From assembly GCA_018398575.1 (NCBI GenBank), contig JAGTXZ010000018.1, positions 186,001 to 250,000 on the forward strand: 64,000 nt of DNA, given 5' to 3'. This DNA comes from Ampelomyces quisqualis. Its lineage: Eukaryota > Ascomycota > Dothideomycetes > Pleosporales > Phaeosphaeriaceae. Position 1 is the stretch's first letter. The number at the start of each line of letters is the position of its first letter. The notes under the pieces were generated by a model that saw only the letters and a list, made by a program, of their open reading frames with translations, searched no databases and had not been told where the DNA came from. Positions 1-10,356 of the stretch are shown here, in pieces. A program made the position numbers and the translations under genes.

Positions 1-45
1 CGACATGCTCTGTTTTTCGTCCACGAGCGACAAACAACAACTTCG

Positions 46-2844
46 ATGAATCCGGACAGACGTGGCAAAAGCGCCGCCTCCTCCGGGGAGCCTTCTTCGA
101 GCGGCCGCAATGGACGCTCCCCGGGCGAATCCCCCCCCAACAGGCGGAACCCGGGTCCAGGCTACATGACGGTCGGCTCTGGATCGACACCCGAGGCTGC
201 TGCTCGTCTGGTCTCGATGCTCGACAACGATTCTGGGTACGGCGGCAGCATGATAGACGGCTCCGGCTCCGGCTCCGGCTCGTGGCGCGCGAACATTGGC
301 GAAGACCGGCCTTCGCAGTCACCAACTCCCATACTGCAAGGCGAATCGAGCTCCTCGGAGCATGACCGCCAGCGCAGCCATGTGCTGCAGCTACGATACA
401 ACCAGAACAAGAACGCGCTTGGCCGAGCAATCCACGGCACCATCGACACGCTGAAGAGCTTCCAGGAGATGAACCTGAAATGGCCCGCCCACTATCCCTC
501 TGTTCAGACGACCGAAACGCAGAAGGCTCACGCCCGCAATGAATCCAGGCCCGGTCTCCAACACACACAGTCCGCCATCGGCGACTTCGATCCTAGCATG
601 CGCTCTCCAGAGCGACCCCGTGCCCCACGGCGCGCAGGCACAAGCATTGGATCCGACCCCATTGCCGAGTCTAGCTCAGCTGGAGAACAACAGGAAGTGG
701 AGGCTCCGAGGCTGGTGACTCCCCAGCTGGCTCAGGACTTCTCTGTACTCAAGCTGGAACTGCGGATGGGTGGCCGGACGCAGACAGATCTGGTACACTC
801 GCTAGAGAAAAGCTCTATTGCATCTCTCTTGGACGGACAAATCCAACAGAGTGTCCGCCACCTTTACTCGCTCAAGGAACGAATCGAAGACACCTCAAGC
901 AAAGTGCTTGTCACGGGAGACCTCAATGCTGGAAAGTCAACCTTCTGCAACGCTCTCCTGCGACGCAAGGTATTACCGGAAGACCAACAACCCTGTACCA
1001 GCATATTCTGCGAGGTCCTCGATTTCAAGGAGAACGGTGGGGTTGAGGAAGTTCACGCCATTCCGCACGGCTCGACATACAAGCGCCATGACGAAAGTAC
1101 TTACGTCGTCTTCGATCTGAAGGACTTGGAGAAAATTGTTATTGATAACGACCGCTTCTCGCAATGCAAAATCTACATTCAGGATATCCGTGGAGTTGAC
1201 CAATCGATCCTGAACAACGGAGTCGTCGACATTGCGCTCATTGATGCACCTGGCCTCAACGCTGATTCCGTCATGACTACCGCTGTATTCGCTCGCCAGG
1301 AAGAGATAGACGTGGTCGTGTTTGTTGTCTCTGCAGCAAACCATTTCACGGAATCGGCCAAGAATTTCATTTTCAATGCAGCCCGCGAGAAAGCCTATAT
1401 TTTCATGGTCGTGAACGGTTTCGATGTGATCCGCGATCAACAAAGATGCCAGGAGATGATTCTGAAGCAGGTTCATGGCCTGAGCCCGGCGACGTTCAAG
1501 GAATCTAGTGAGCTAGTCCACTTCGTCTCAAGCAATGCGATACCCATGGGAAGCGGTGACAGCTCACCTCCCGGTGGTGACGATGATGGCGACGACGATC
1601 CTTCCGACAAAGGCAAGGGCAAAGAAGCTGAGAAGAGACGGGACTTTGGCGAACTCGAAACCTCACTACGGCGCTTTGTACTGGAAAAGAGAGCTCGATC
1701 GAAATTGGCACCCGCAAAGACGTATCTCTTGAATGTGCTTGGCGACATGAACAACTTGGCGACCGTAAATCGGGATGTCTCGCAAGCAGAACTGGACCGC
1801 GTGAAGAAGGAGATTGAGGCTCTTGAGCCCGAATTTGAGGAATCCAAGAAGTCCCGAACCGAGGCGGGAGAGGCCGTGGAGCGCATGGTCGAAGACACGA
1901 CTTCAGATGTCTATGGTCATACTCGCGACACGCTCAACAGCTGCATCCAGAAGGTTGGCGAGCAGGATCTGGGCATTGAATATCCTGGCCTCTTTTCCGC
2001 TTACCAGTATGCGGAAGACATCAGAGACTCCATGCTGCACGAGGTTTCGCAGACCGTCCGCCTTTGCGAAGAGCACGCGCGAACACAAACTGTACAGGGC
2101 TACAACGCCATCAAAAACCTGGGTGTCCTACATCTTGGCAACAACTTGTATGCAGACGTCATGTTCCGTCCTGAAAGAATGTTCAAGAAGACGGTACACG
2201 CCCTTGCTCGACAGGTTGATATTGACATCGAGCTTTGGGACTTTTTCGATGTTGCCAGTCTGTGGGAACGACAAGAGAAGGTTGCAGGTACCAGTATGGC
2301 AGTCACTGTTGCCGGCGTGGTCGGTGGTAGACTAATGGGCGGAGCCGGATGGTTGGACGGTGCTCTCGGTGCTGCGAAGATCATGGGTAGCAACAATATG
2401 AGGAGGCTATTGATACCTGGTCTCATCGCGGGTGGTAAGTCCTTCCTCCACACACCTCATCTGCATGCTAACATGTCTGCAGTCGCCATTGGCGTGTCCT
2501 ATGTTCTGTCATCTGTGCCCAAATCTCTACCACATCGTCTCAGCACAAAGCTGTCCCAACAATTGGCTGCTATCGACTACACACATCAGAACGCCCTTCG
2601 AATTAGCTCAGAAATTCGACGCGCACTCAAAGGCCCCGCAAACGATGTTCGCATTGGTCTTCAGAGGAACGTCGAGAAGCTGCAAAACAAGAAAGAGCAG
2701 ACGAGCAAATTCAAGGCTGAGGCTGAGGTTGCTCGCAAATATTTCGGCAACCTAGTTCGTAGTAGCAACGACTTGCGGCAGACCGTCCAGCGAGTCGACT
2801 TGGAAGCTGCACCCCCGGCAGCCATTGCCGCTCCCACGTACTAA
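46..2844 (+). CDS. fzo1: Mitofusin, outer mitochondrial membrane fusion GTPase Fzo1
   Basis: Dynamin-family GTPase that fuses mitochondrial outer membranes. The disordered N-terminus (about 230 residues, Ser/Pro/Gly-rich) is followed by a GTPase domain with P-loop GDLNAGKST near residue 291, the G3 motif DAPG and a G4-like NGFD. A long helical region follows, then a hydrophobic hairpin and a C-terminal coiled coil. One intron is inferred at 2435..2482 (48 nt, GTAAGT donor, GCTAAC branch, TGCAG acceptor). It is a multiple of three, so unspliced reading stays open, but removal joins the second membrane segment cleanly (GLIAG then VAIGV). Spliced product is 916 aa. The frame is open to the window edge upstream without another ATG, so the start at 46 is likely but not certain. 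Confidence 0.93.
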   Translation: MNPDRRGKSAASSGEPSSSGRNGRSPGESPPNRRNPGPGYMTVGSGSTPEAAARLVSMLDNDSGYGGSMIDGSGSGSGSWRANIGEDRPSQSPTPILQGESSSSEHDRQRSHVLQLRYNQNKNALGRAIHGTIDTLKSFQEMNLKWPAHYPSVQTTETQKAHARNESRPGLQHTQSAIGDFDPSMRSPERPRAPRRAGTSIGSDPIAESSSAGEQQEVEAPRLVTPQLAQDFSVLKLELRMGGRTQTDLVHSLEKSSIASLLDGQIQQSVRHLYSLKERIEDTSSKVLVTGDLNAGKSTFCNALLRRKVLPEDQQPCTSIFCEVLDFKENGGVEEVHAIPHGSTYKRHDESTYVVFDLKDLEKIVIDNDRFSQCKIYIQDIRGVDQSILNNGVVDIALIDAPGLNADSVMTTAVFARQEEIDVVVFVVSAANHFTESAKNFIFNAAREKAYIFMVVNGFDVIRDQQRCQEMILKQVHGLSPATFKESSELVHFVSSNAIPMGSGDSSPPGGDDDGDDDPSDKGKGKEAEKRRDFGELETSLRRFVLEKRARSKLAPAKTYLLNVLGDMNNLATVNRDVSQAELDRVKKEIEALEPEFEESKKSRTEAGEAVERMVEDTTSDVYGHTRDTLNSCIQKVGEQDLGIEYPGLFSAYQYAEDIRDSMLHEVSQTVRLCEEHARTQTVQGYNAIKNLGVLHLGNNLYADVMFRPERMFKKTVHALARQVDIDIELWDFFDVASLWERQEKVAGTSMAVTVAGVVGGRLMGGAGWLDGALGAAKIMGSNNMRRLLIPGLIAGGKSFLHTPHLHANMSAVAIGVSYVLSSVPKSLPHRLSTKLSQQLAAIDYTHQNALRISSEIRRALKGPANDVRIGLQRNVEKLQNKKEQTSKFKAEAEVARKYFGNLVRSSNDLRQTVQRVDLEAAPPAAIAAPTY

Positions 2845-3215
2845 ACGCTTTAGATTTACACAAAAGGGTCCGATGGCGTTTGCAAGGTGCTCGGATTTCA
2901 CGACGTGATGGATGATTCGCCTTCTTGGTGTATATACATGAATTCAATACCCCCCTTTGATCCCTCGCAATTTGCTTCCAACATGTGACCAGTCGCGTGA
3001 TGAGTAAGTAGAAGGCATTTAATGCGGTATCAAGGTTGACATATAGTCATATACATGTCAGCGTCACCGTGATCCGTGTGCCAAGCACTCCCGCGGAAGT
3101 TCGAGGCTATTCCGACATGGATCAGCGTCATTCGAGCGTTCGGCTCCAGTGGGCAACACCATCACGCATTCAGACTGAGCCTCATGGCTCACGCCTTGCT
3201 CGTACAACCGCCCTG
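2845..3215. other. Intergenic, fzo1 3' end to dscA start
   Basis: No gene seen. It should hold the fzo1 3' UTR and the promoter/leader of the E3 ligase. The ligase frame is open from 3036, but I place the start at 3216, so 3036-3215 is treated as leader. Confidence 0.5.
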
Positions 3216-5639
3216 ATGGAAGCGAGAAGGGATCCAAGATCTTTTCTCTTGTTCATAATCCTACTGCTGCTGATCAATTCACCCGAACCGCAGCAGCCGG
3301 CATTCAATGCGCGTGCACGATACGAAGAGCTCGTCCAACGCGAATACGACCAACTCGGTGTCCTGAACACTACACACTATGGTGGCTTCGACGCGAAAGA
3401 GGACAAGTGGCTGAACATAACAGGATGTCGGGAGGAGGATCACTTCGCATGGGATTTGCTGGAGCCTGTCAGGGCGAGGGCAAAGCAGCAGTCGGAGAGG
3501 CTTCTGGGTGATGGCTGGAAGGGTGCACTCGAAGGCCCTCTGCAACACGACGATAACAACATACCGCTCTACAGAAACCTGTCTGGTTATGTTCAGGGAG
3601 AATGGATACGCTCGCCGCTCAGTCGCGTGCGACACCCCGGCGACATGGGCAACTCCTCGGCGTATCCAGACAGTCCGTTTGCGCACTTGATGGACTACGA
3701 CCGCAATCTCACCGGAAACAGTGGGTCGATAAGACTGCACTTTACGGAGCTTGAGGGCAAGATGCGGACGGATACAAACAAGACCATGTCGGAGATTAGC
3801 GCGAAAGTGGTCATCGGGGACGACGACAGCTTTGGAGGGAACTGGTGGGAGTTCATTGCACATGGAGTGCATTTCGTCAGTAGCGGAACGGCGGTTCTGA
3901 CGACCACGAGCGATCGATATGCTGGCATTTTTGGGCTCCCGCATCTCTTGTTTTCTCAGCATTTGTTCTCCGCCTCACAGACATTTCTGAATCAGACGAT
4001 ATTGGAAACGATTGAACGTCAGCAGAACCGCGCGTTTCCTCTCTGGAATCCGTGGACATCCTCCGCCGACGGCGCTAATGAGGGTATGTACCAAGGGCAT
4101 CATTGTGAGGTCGTGTTGTACCTCCAAGAGGCGCCGTCTCACAATCGCGTTGACATCAGGTGGCTCGAGCATGAGATGCGAAATCCTACGGGAGCTCCGA
4201 TACCCAAGCACCTTTCTGTGCAGATGAACTTGGTCGCTTTCTCGCCCGACTGCGGCTTTGTCATCGAATCGAAGGGACCACCGGATCATCCGCCATCTGA
4301 GGCATTTCACCTGATAGGCTCAAAGACGGAACAGTATAATGACCGAGCAAGGCACGGTATCATCGCTTTTGCAATGAACCTTGCTTTCCAGCTCTACTTC
4401 CTCATTCAACAGATGAAGGAGACTGCAACGCCATCAATGCGAAGCCGTATTAGCTTCTACACCATAGCTATCATGGCTCTCGGAGACGGGTTTACGTTTC
4501 TGATACTCATCTTTATGTATCTCTTCCTTGGGACATGTCAATTGGCGCTATACAGCATCGCCTTCCTTGCCCTGTTCTCGGTCCTGACACATCTGCGGTT
4601 CTTGATGGACATCTGGGGTGTTCAAGCTGCCGAACGCGAACGACAGAACAGACAGCAAGCGGCGGCGGCGGCGAACAGCCAAATACCACATCCTGCTCCC
4701 ACTCCTGCTCCCACTCCTGCTCCCACTACTCTTGCTGCTCCGGAAGAAGGCACGTTGCCACTGCCAGCTACAGCAGCTCGGCCTCAGCCCTCTACACCAG
4801 TCATCATAGCACCTGATCAGGACGATGCTGATGAAGAGGTGACGCCAACACCAAATGCCAACACTGCTGCGACCAACAGCAGTCCTCGTGCTGAGCTAGG
4901 AGCACTCTACAGCCGCTTCTGCCTCCTGTTGATCGCCATCTTCTTCATCACCATACAATTCGCCACGGCCCGCAGCATCTATCGCAGGATCTATTTCGAC
5001 CTGGTGTCGTTCCTGTACCTCTCCTTCTGGGTGCCACAGATCTACCGCAACATTATGCGCAACTGTCGAAGGGCATTGCGATGGGAGTACGTTGTCGGCA
5101 CGTCTATTGTGCGTATAATTCCCGTGGCATACTTCTACCTCAAGGATGACAATGTGCTATTTGCCAAGACGGATGGGTGTAGTTTCGCAATGCTGGCAGG
5201 ATGGATGTGGGTGCAGATTGTAGCATTGGGCAGTCAAGAAGTGCTGGGTCCGAGATTCTTGGTGAGGCAAGGCTGGGCGCCGCCAGCGTACGACTACCAC
5301 GCTATCCTGCGAGAGGACGAAGAGGGCGCGACGACGCCCTTGAACAACGCATCGCCGTCTGCAGACGAGCCTACAAGGAAAAGCGCAGGCGAGTCCAAGG
5401 GTAAGGGCAAGAAGCTGTTCGACTGCAGTATCTGCGCGCAGGATATCGAAGTGCCTGTCATGGCGGCTGGTGCGGAGGACAATAGTGTAGCCGGCATGGG
5501 CGGCACGAGCATGATGTTGCAGCGAAGACAGTACATGGTCACGCCTTGTCGACACATATTCCACACAGGGTGCCTCGAGGGGTGGATGAGGTACCGGCTG
5601 ATGTGTCCGAATTGTAGGGAGGTCCTGCCGCCTCTGTAG
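3216..5639 (+). CDS. dscA: Tul1/Dsc1-type transmembrane RING E3 ubiquitin ligase
   Basis: Catalytic subunit of the Golgi/endosomal Dsc (Tul1) ubiquitin ligase complex, which in fission yeast and Aspergillus is needed to cleave the SREBP membrane regulator. The product is 807 aa from the ATG at 3216, chosen because it begins a signal-type sequence (MEARRDP then a run of Leu/Ile). A long lumenal domain with N-glycosylation sequons follows, then several membrane helices, a Pro/Thr/Ala-rich repeat linker (PAPT units near 4690-4730), more helices and a C-terminal RING-H2: CSIC, then TPCRHIFHTGC, then CPNC. The RING has a long insert between the first and second cysteine pairs. No intron is needed. 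The gene lies directly upstream of a rhomboid protease in the same orientation. An in-frame ATG at 3036 is a less likely alternative start. Confidence 0.93.
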   Translation: MEARRDPRSFLLFIILLLLINSPEPQQPAFNARARYEELVQREYDQLGVLNTTHYGGFDAKEDKWLNITGCREEDHFAWDLLEPVRARAKQQSERLLGDGWKGALEGPLQHDDNNIPLYRNLSGYVQGEWIRSPLSRVRHPGDMGNSSAYPDSPFAHLMDYDRNLTGNSGSIRLHFTELEGKMRTDTNKTMSEISAKVVIGDDDSFGGNWWEFIAHGVHFVSSGTAVLTTTSDRYAGIFGLPHLLFSQHLFSASQTFLNQTILETIERQQNRAFPLWNPWTSSADGANEGMYQGHHCEVVLYLQEAPSHNRVDIRWLEHEMRNPTGAPIPKHLSVQMNLVAFSPDCGFVIESKGPPDHPPSEAFHLIGSKTEQYNDRARHGIIAFAMNLAFQLYFLIQQMKETATPSMRSRISFYTIAIMALGDGFTFLILIFMYLFLGTCQLALYSIAFLALFSVLTHLRFLMDIWGVQAAERERQNRQQAAAAANSQIPHPAPTPAPTPAPTTLAAPEEGTLPLPATAARPQPSTPVIIAPDQDDADEEVTPTPNANTAATNSSPRAELGALYSRFCLLLIAIFFITIQFATARSIYRRIYFDLVSFLYLSFWVPQIYRNIMRNCRRALRWEYVVGTSIVRIIPVAYFYLKDDNVLFAKTDGCSFAMLAGWMWVQIVALGSQEVLGPRFLVRQGWAPPAYDYHAILREDEEGATTPLNNASPSADEPTRKSAGESKGKGKKLFDCSICAQDIEVPVMAAGAEDNSVAGMGGTSMMLQRRQYMVTPCRHIFHTGCLEGWMRYRLMCPNCREVLPPL

Positions 5640-5679
5640 CTTCAGCTAATCTAGTGCACTGCCATGCATGGTTGGCTTG

Positions 5680-5732
5680 CCACGAGCCACGAGCCACGAG
5701 CCACGAGCCACGAGCCACGAGCCACGAGCCAC
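5680..5732 (+). repeat. Tandem heptamer repeat (CCACGAG)x7
   Basis: Seven perfect head-to-tail copies of CCACGAG plus a partial copy lie between the E3 ligase stop and the rhomboid start. The frame stays open through the repeat, but it lies outside the rhomboid protein as I call it. Confidence 0.95.
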
Positions 5733-5976
5733 TCCCCAAGGTGTGGCGCAAACAGAAATAGATGTGCGCACCGTGACAGGGGCTGACAGGCGGGCTGTGG
5801 CCAAACGCGTATTCCTTGAAGGGCCGAGTCGGTCCACCAGGGTCCAGTATGGCCATGTACATGGAGTACCGAGTACTTTCTCGTGGTTTTGCCATCCTGA
5901 AACAGTGAACAGCCCCTACACAGTAGATAAGCTTGCCGCTCTCCCCGCGCATCCTGCCTCACCCCCCACCGCGAGC

Positions 5977-7375
5977 ATGGCGGCGAACGACTACTACAAC
6001 ACATCGTACCCGCCCACGGGGCAACACCACGCATCGCCCTTTGACGACGACACCGACGACCACCAGACCCCCAACTCGTCCGGCGCGCTCCGAGGGTACC
6101 CGTCGCAGAACACATCCTACAGCAACCAACACGACCCCTTCACCGACCACAATGCGATCCCACTGCATTCGCGGCCCAATTACGAGGCAAACAAGCTTGA
6201 CGACGGCAGCCCGACGCCGTACACGGCCGACCCCGAAGCGCATCCCCGGCCGAGCAGCCAGAGGAGCAAGAAGAAGAAGAAGAAGGAAAAGAAGGGCGGC
6301 TGGTTCAGTGGGCGCATCACGTGGGTGGTCTACATCCTCACGGCTGTCCAGATGGGCGTGTTTGTCGGAGAGCTGATCAAGAACGGCATGCTCACCGGCT
6401 CGCCCATCCAAACCAAGCCCAACTTCAACATCATGATTGGCCCCTCGCCCTACGTGCTCATCAACATGGGCGCCCGCTTCACGCCCTGCATGCACAACAT
6501 CAACCAGACCATCGCCAGCAACGTGCAATCATGGCCCTGCCCCAACACCACCTCGCTCGACCCGGGCAGCCTGACGTGCTCCCTGAGCGAACTCTGCGGC
6601 ATGGGCGGCGTCCCCGACCAATCCTCCGTCACCGACTACCGCGACCGCAGCCATGAGCCCAACCAGTGGTGGCGCTTCATCGTGCCCATCTTCCTACACG
6701 CCGGCATCATACACATTGGCTTCAACCTCCTCCTCCAACTCACCCTGGGCCGGGACATGGAAAAAGAAATCGGGCCCCTGCGCTTCGCACTCGTGTACTT
6801 CTCCGCCGGCATCTTTGGCTTCGTGCTAGGCGGTAACTACGCTGCGGACGGCATTTCATCTGTCGGCGCATCAGGCTCGCTATTCGGTATCCTAGCCCTC
6901 ACCCTGCTCGATTTATTCTACACGTGGTCCACGCGCCGCTCGCCCGCCAAAGACTTGATTTTCATCCTGCTCGACATTGCAATCGCCTTCGTCCTCGGCT
7001 TGCTCCCCGGCCTCGACAATTTCTCCCACATTGGCGGCTTCCTCATGGGCTTGGTCCTCGGAATCTGCTTGCTGCATTCCCCACAATCCCTCCGCCAACG
7101 CACGGGCAGCGACGAACCCCCCTACGCGACCGTAGACACACAGCCCCTCGCCCCCACCACCGGCCCCGCGTCCAAGATGCCCCACGTCTTTACAAACTTT
7201 GCAAAGTCCCCCGTTGCCTTCTTCAAGGGTCGGAAACCCCTCTGGTGGGCGTGGTGGCTGGTGCGCGCCGGGGGCTTGGTCGTGGTATTTATTGGCTTCA
7301 TCCTGCTACTCCGGAACTTTTACGAGTGGAGGAATACGTGCTCGTGGTGCAAGCACTTGACTTGCTTGGTATGTC

Positions 7376-7407
<32 letters not shown>

Positions 7408-7583
7408 TCGGCCTTCCTAGATGCTCACAAGTGAAACAGCCCATCTCAACAGGTGGCGTCGAGTGGTGCGACATGGGCGGCTTGAATCTGCAGAATCGCT
7501 CGACGCAGAGCCCGGCTAGGCGAGGGCTTGCGCCGGTCGATTTGTCGGACTTTGTAACCCACGCCGTGGGCGCGATGATGTAA
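5977..7583 (+). CDS. Rhomboid family intramembrane serine protease
   Basis: Polytopic serine protease that cuts membrane helices. CDS is join(5977..7368,7440..7583), 511 aa. A polar cytosolic N-terminus of about 110 residues ends in a Lys-rich stretch before the first membrane helix. The catalytic dyad is present: Ser299 in GASGSLFG and His351 in HIGGF. A C-rich tail follows the last helix. The 71-nt intron has donor GTATGT and acceptor ACAG, and contains a CT microsatellite. Its removal joins CLTCL to a tail with GGVEWCDMGG in phase 0. The start at 5977 is chosen over the upstream open frame because that frame reads through the heptamer repeat. The long N-terminal extension suggests the larger fungal rhomboid class, not the short Rbd2/RbdB type linked to SREBP; that assignment is inference. 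Confidence 0.9.
7381..7407 (+). repeat. CT dinucleotide microsatellite in rhomboid intron
   Basis: About 13 CT units lie just after the donor. They act as the intron polypyrimidine stretch and are likely length-variable between strains. Confidence 0.9.
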
Positions 7584-8087
7584 CAGCGGAAATCGACACC
7601 GAGCGCACGACAAGGGGGGAACAGCAGTCTTGTCAACCGTAAGCAAAGCATAGGATACCCTATACCATTACATAGCATATATCACTTTTCGACACGAGGA
7701 GGTCACGCAGGAAGACGTGCAATGACGTGATTGTGTATTATTCTCGAGACTCGATAGGTAAAAATCCGAGTGGAAGCTTGCTGTTACCCACTCCACGGAA
7801 GCCGATTCACGTCCAAGGTCATCATTCGTGGAGACGCATACGACTGAGCACGCGCGACACCCTCAAACGACTTTTCAGCCCCGTCGAGCACGCCCACGTT
7901 GGCCCAGTGAAAAAGAAGAAGAAGAAGAAGAAGAAAAATCAGGGGGAGGCTGAATAGAGCCAAGCCCGCACACGACGCACGTTGAAACAAGACCTCGAGC
8001 AAACCGTCCCTGTGTCGCGCAACATGGAGTCAAGTAACCCGTGGACGTCCAGGACTCGCTCGATACCAGTTGTCCATCTGCACCATG
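7584..8087. other. Convergent intergenic region with GAA repeat
   Basis: Between two 3' ends (rhomboid on plus, zinc-finger gene on minus). No gene seen. A GAA trinucleotide tract lies near 7912-7936. Confidence 0.6.
7912..7936 (+). repeat. GAA trinucleotide microsatellite
   Basis: About eight GAA/AAG units in non-coding sequence between convergent genes. Confidence 0.85.
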
Positions 8088-9705
8088 TCACCAGCGAACC
8101 TGCTGCTGCACATGCGGTCTACCACCCACGAGCGTCAGACGCTCGGGCTCCTTCCAGTCCGGAGGCGTCGTGACGGTGTACTGCAGGTAGCTAGCGACAG
8201 GAGGATGGTAGGGCACGGGCGGGCGGCCAAGGTGGTGGTTGGGCAAGAGGACAGACGGATTGTTGAGATGATCCGGGCGGATTTTCTCGTCGACAGCCAA
8301 GAAGCCGCCCGACATGCGGTCGAGGAAGAGGTTGAAGTTGTCGGCCTGGTTGATGTCGCACTTTGCGCCGCGGGACTCGCAGTGGGCCATGAGCGCCGTG
8401 GCAGACTTGAAGTACTTGAGACAGGCAGGGCACTTCATGCGCACGATGCGATGGTCGTGGTTGATGTGATTGTTTAGATCGGCTGGGGTCAAGAAGCTCT
8501 GTCTGTCGTCCAGTCAGCGTCGGTCCGTCAGAGTCGGCATCACTGGTGCACTTACTCGCAGACAAAAGGGCAATAGTACTTCTGGAGCACGGCATCGTAG
8601 AAGCGTTCCGCGTCAAAGTCAGAGCTCTGCGGATCCCAAAAACGTGACTTCATCATGTGAGGTCCACGCTCCTGCTCCATCCTATCGTCGTAGGCAGCGA
8701 TCGAGAACTCGCTCGGAACAGGTGTAGGTTTGGCACCAGGAAAGAGAGTGCTGCTGGTTGACTTGCCGTTACGAGAGCCCCAGACCTTGGGTTGCCGGCT
8801 GTTGGAGGTAGATACGGATCCCTGAGTGCTTGACACACGGCGGGCCAAGTGTCGGGAAGATTGCGCAGAGAATGAAGAATCGACTGGCGAGCTGAAGGGG
8901 GAGTTCACAACTGTGGAGGACTCTGAAGCCATACCAGTCAACGATAGACCGCCGAGAGCAGAAGCCAGTGCCGATGTCTTTGATGGTAGAGGTGGATAAG
9001 GACCTGCATCCCAAGCAGCAACGGGGTCGCAACGAGTATCAGGCTCGATAGCTTTGAACTTGACATGCTCAATCTCTTCATCGTCAAACATTGTGCTGCC
9101 AAGATCGACTCCACCCTCCTCTTCGTGATCTTGCGAAGCCTCGTAATTAGACTGCTTCTGCAGGAAACGATCATAATGGTTACTGTCTTCGAGCAGCTGC
9201 GTAATCAGGAGCTTGTGGACGATATGTTTCTGGAACTGCGGAGCTGAGATGACGTCGCAGTGGCCGAACTCGAGGTGTTCGATAAACAGACACGCGCGGT
9301 AGAATGGTTTATGACAGCCGATGCAAATGAGCTTCTGGTCGACCTTGTGGTTCTGTTCGATTTCAGCAGCAGCAACAGCATTGGGGCAAATGGGAAATGA
9401 CAAACCAGCTCAATATGACGCCTCATGCCCGAGAGCGACTTGAACTCATCTCCGCAGACTCGACAAGCCTTGTCGTGCTCGTCTGGCCTGAGGATCTTGT
9501 GGAACGCGAATGCTTCGAAATCGGGGAAATCCTCGTCGCACTTGTGGCAGTAGTCGTGCTCGTCCGAGTACTTCTTGTGCCTCTTCATGGCAGATTCCGT
9601 GTCGAATGATTCATAACAATCGTCGTAAGTACACTTGACCTTCAGAACGGGCTCGAGTGGTGCTGGCATGTTGACTGTAGGTTGCAAGTGAATCTGCGCT
9701 GTCAC
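8088..9705 (-). CDS. C2H2 zinc-finger protein
   Basis: Probable nucleic-acid-binding protein of 503 aa; specific role unknown. CDS is complement(join(8088..8502,8556..9352,9406..9705)). N-terminal fingers include CTYDDC with a His pair, CHKC and CRVC pairs. After the first intron comes CIGC, then a disordered Ser/Thr-rich middle, then two C-terminal fingers (CPFVC with HINHDH, and CPAC with an MAH/C end). Intron 1 (53 nt) has donor GTTTGT and acceptor ACAG, joining HIEL to NHKVD. Intron 2 (53 nt) has GTAAGT and must use the acceptor at 8503-8504, because the next AG creates a stop. The join completes a finger across the junction (CPFVCEQSF). An alternative start is Met13 at 9669. Cysteine spacing in the third-exon finger is C-x3-C, shorter or longer than the usual x2/x4. 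Confidence 0.8.
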
Positions 9706-10356
9706 GAGGTGTGTCTTTCCCGAGGCCTTTCGAACCCGTGTGGAGCGCGCGGACCCAGAGTGTGGGCTAGAGCCGAGAGAGTGACGCAGTGGTGTAAGCG
9801 TGTGAAGCCTATCGTGAGGGCTTCTGTGGGCCCTCGCGACTGAAATATAGGAGCTTCGAGAGGATCTTGGGTCGAAGAGAGAATGAGTGTGAGTACCGGG
9901 CAGGCTGGCGAAGTTTATACTTCAGCGGTCTAGAAATTTGGTCGGTGGAGGTAGCTGTAGCCTATATCAATCCTACGACGCCAAGACAAGGTGAAGGTGG
10001 CCTGTCTTGTTGGTGAGAGCAGCCTGGGTCAGTGTTGGGAAGGCGCCGTTTGACGTGGACAGATCGCACCTGCTGCTTTTGTTACTGCAGAAACGCAAGA
10101 GAAAAGGCCAGGGATCAGCTACATTAACGCCATCTCATGCAATAGACGTCGGCATCCGGAAGAACATGTTGTGGCTACTACTCAAAGGCTCTACACACAG
10201 CGCCTCACTTCACTCCTAGAGCACTTCTCGGCTCAGCATCTAGCAGATCCGAACGGGTTCCAGCTGCGGATGTACATTGCTTGAGCGGTAGCACACAGAG
10301 CATGCCACACGGCGCGTGAATTCTTCATTAGAGGTACAGCCCAGCCAATTACACAT
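9706..10356. other. Intergenic, zinc-finger promoter and cyanase 3' side
   Basis: No gene recognised. The frame that runs on past the cyanase to 10233 is intron read-through, not coding. Confidence 0.5.

Noticed and set aside
3036..3215. N-terminal extension of the E3 ligase from ATG 3036
   Set aside because: The extension lacks family similarity and would bury the signal peptide that starts at 3216.
5668..5976. N-terminal extension of the rhomboid through the heptamer repeat
   Set aside because: It would encode a repeat-derived Ala/Thr/Ser/His/Glu/Pro/Arg peptide. The ATG at 5977 gives a normal hydrophilic N-terminus.
10233..10356. Extra cyanase C-terminus read by the unspliced frame
   Set aside because: Splicing the 50-nt intron restores the invariant cyanase end (LPYSRF), so the read-through is not coding.
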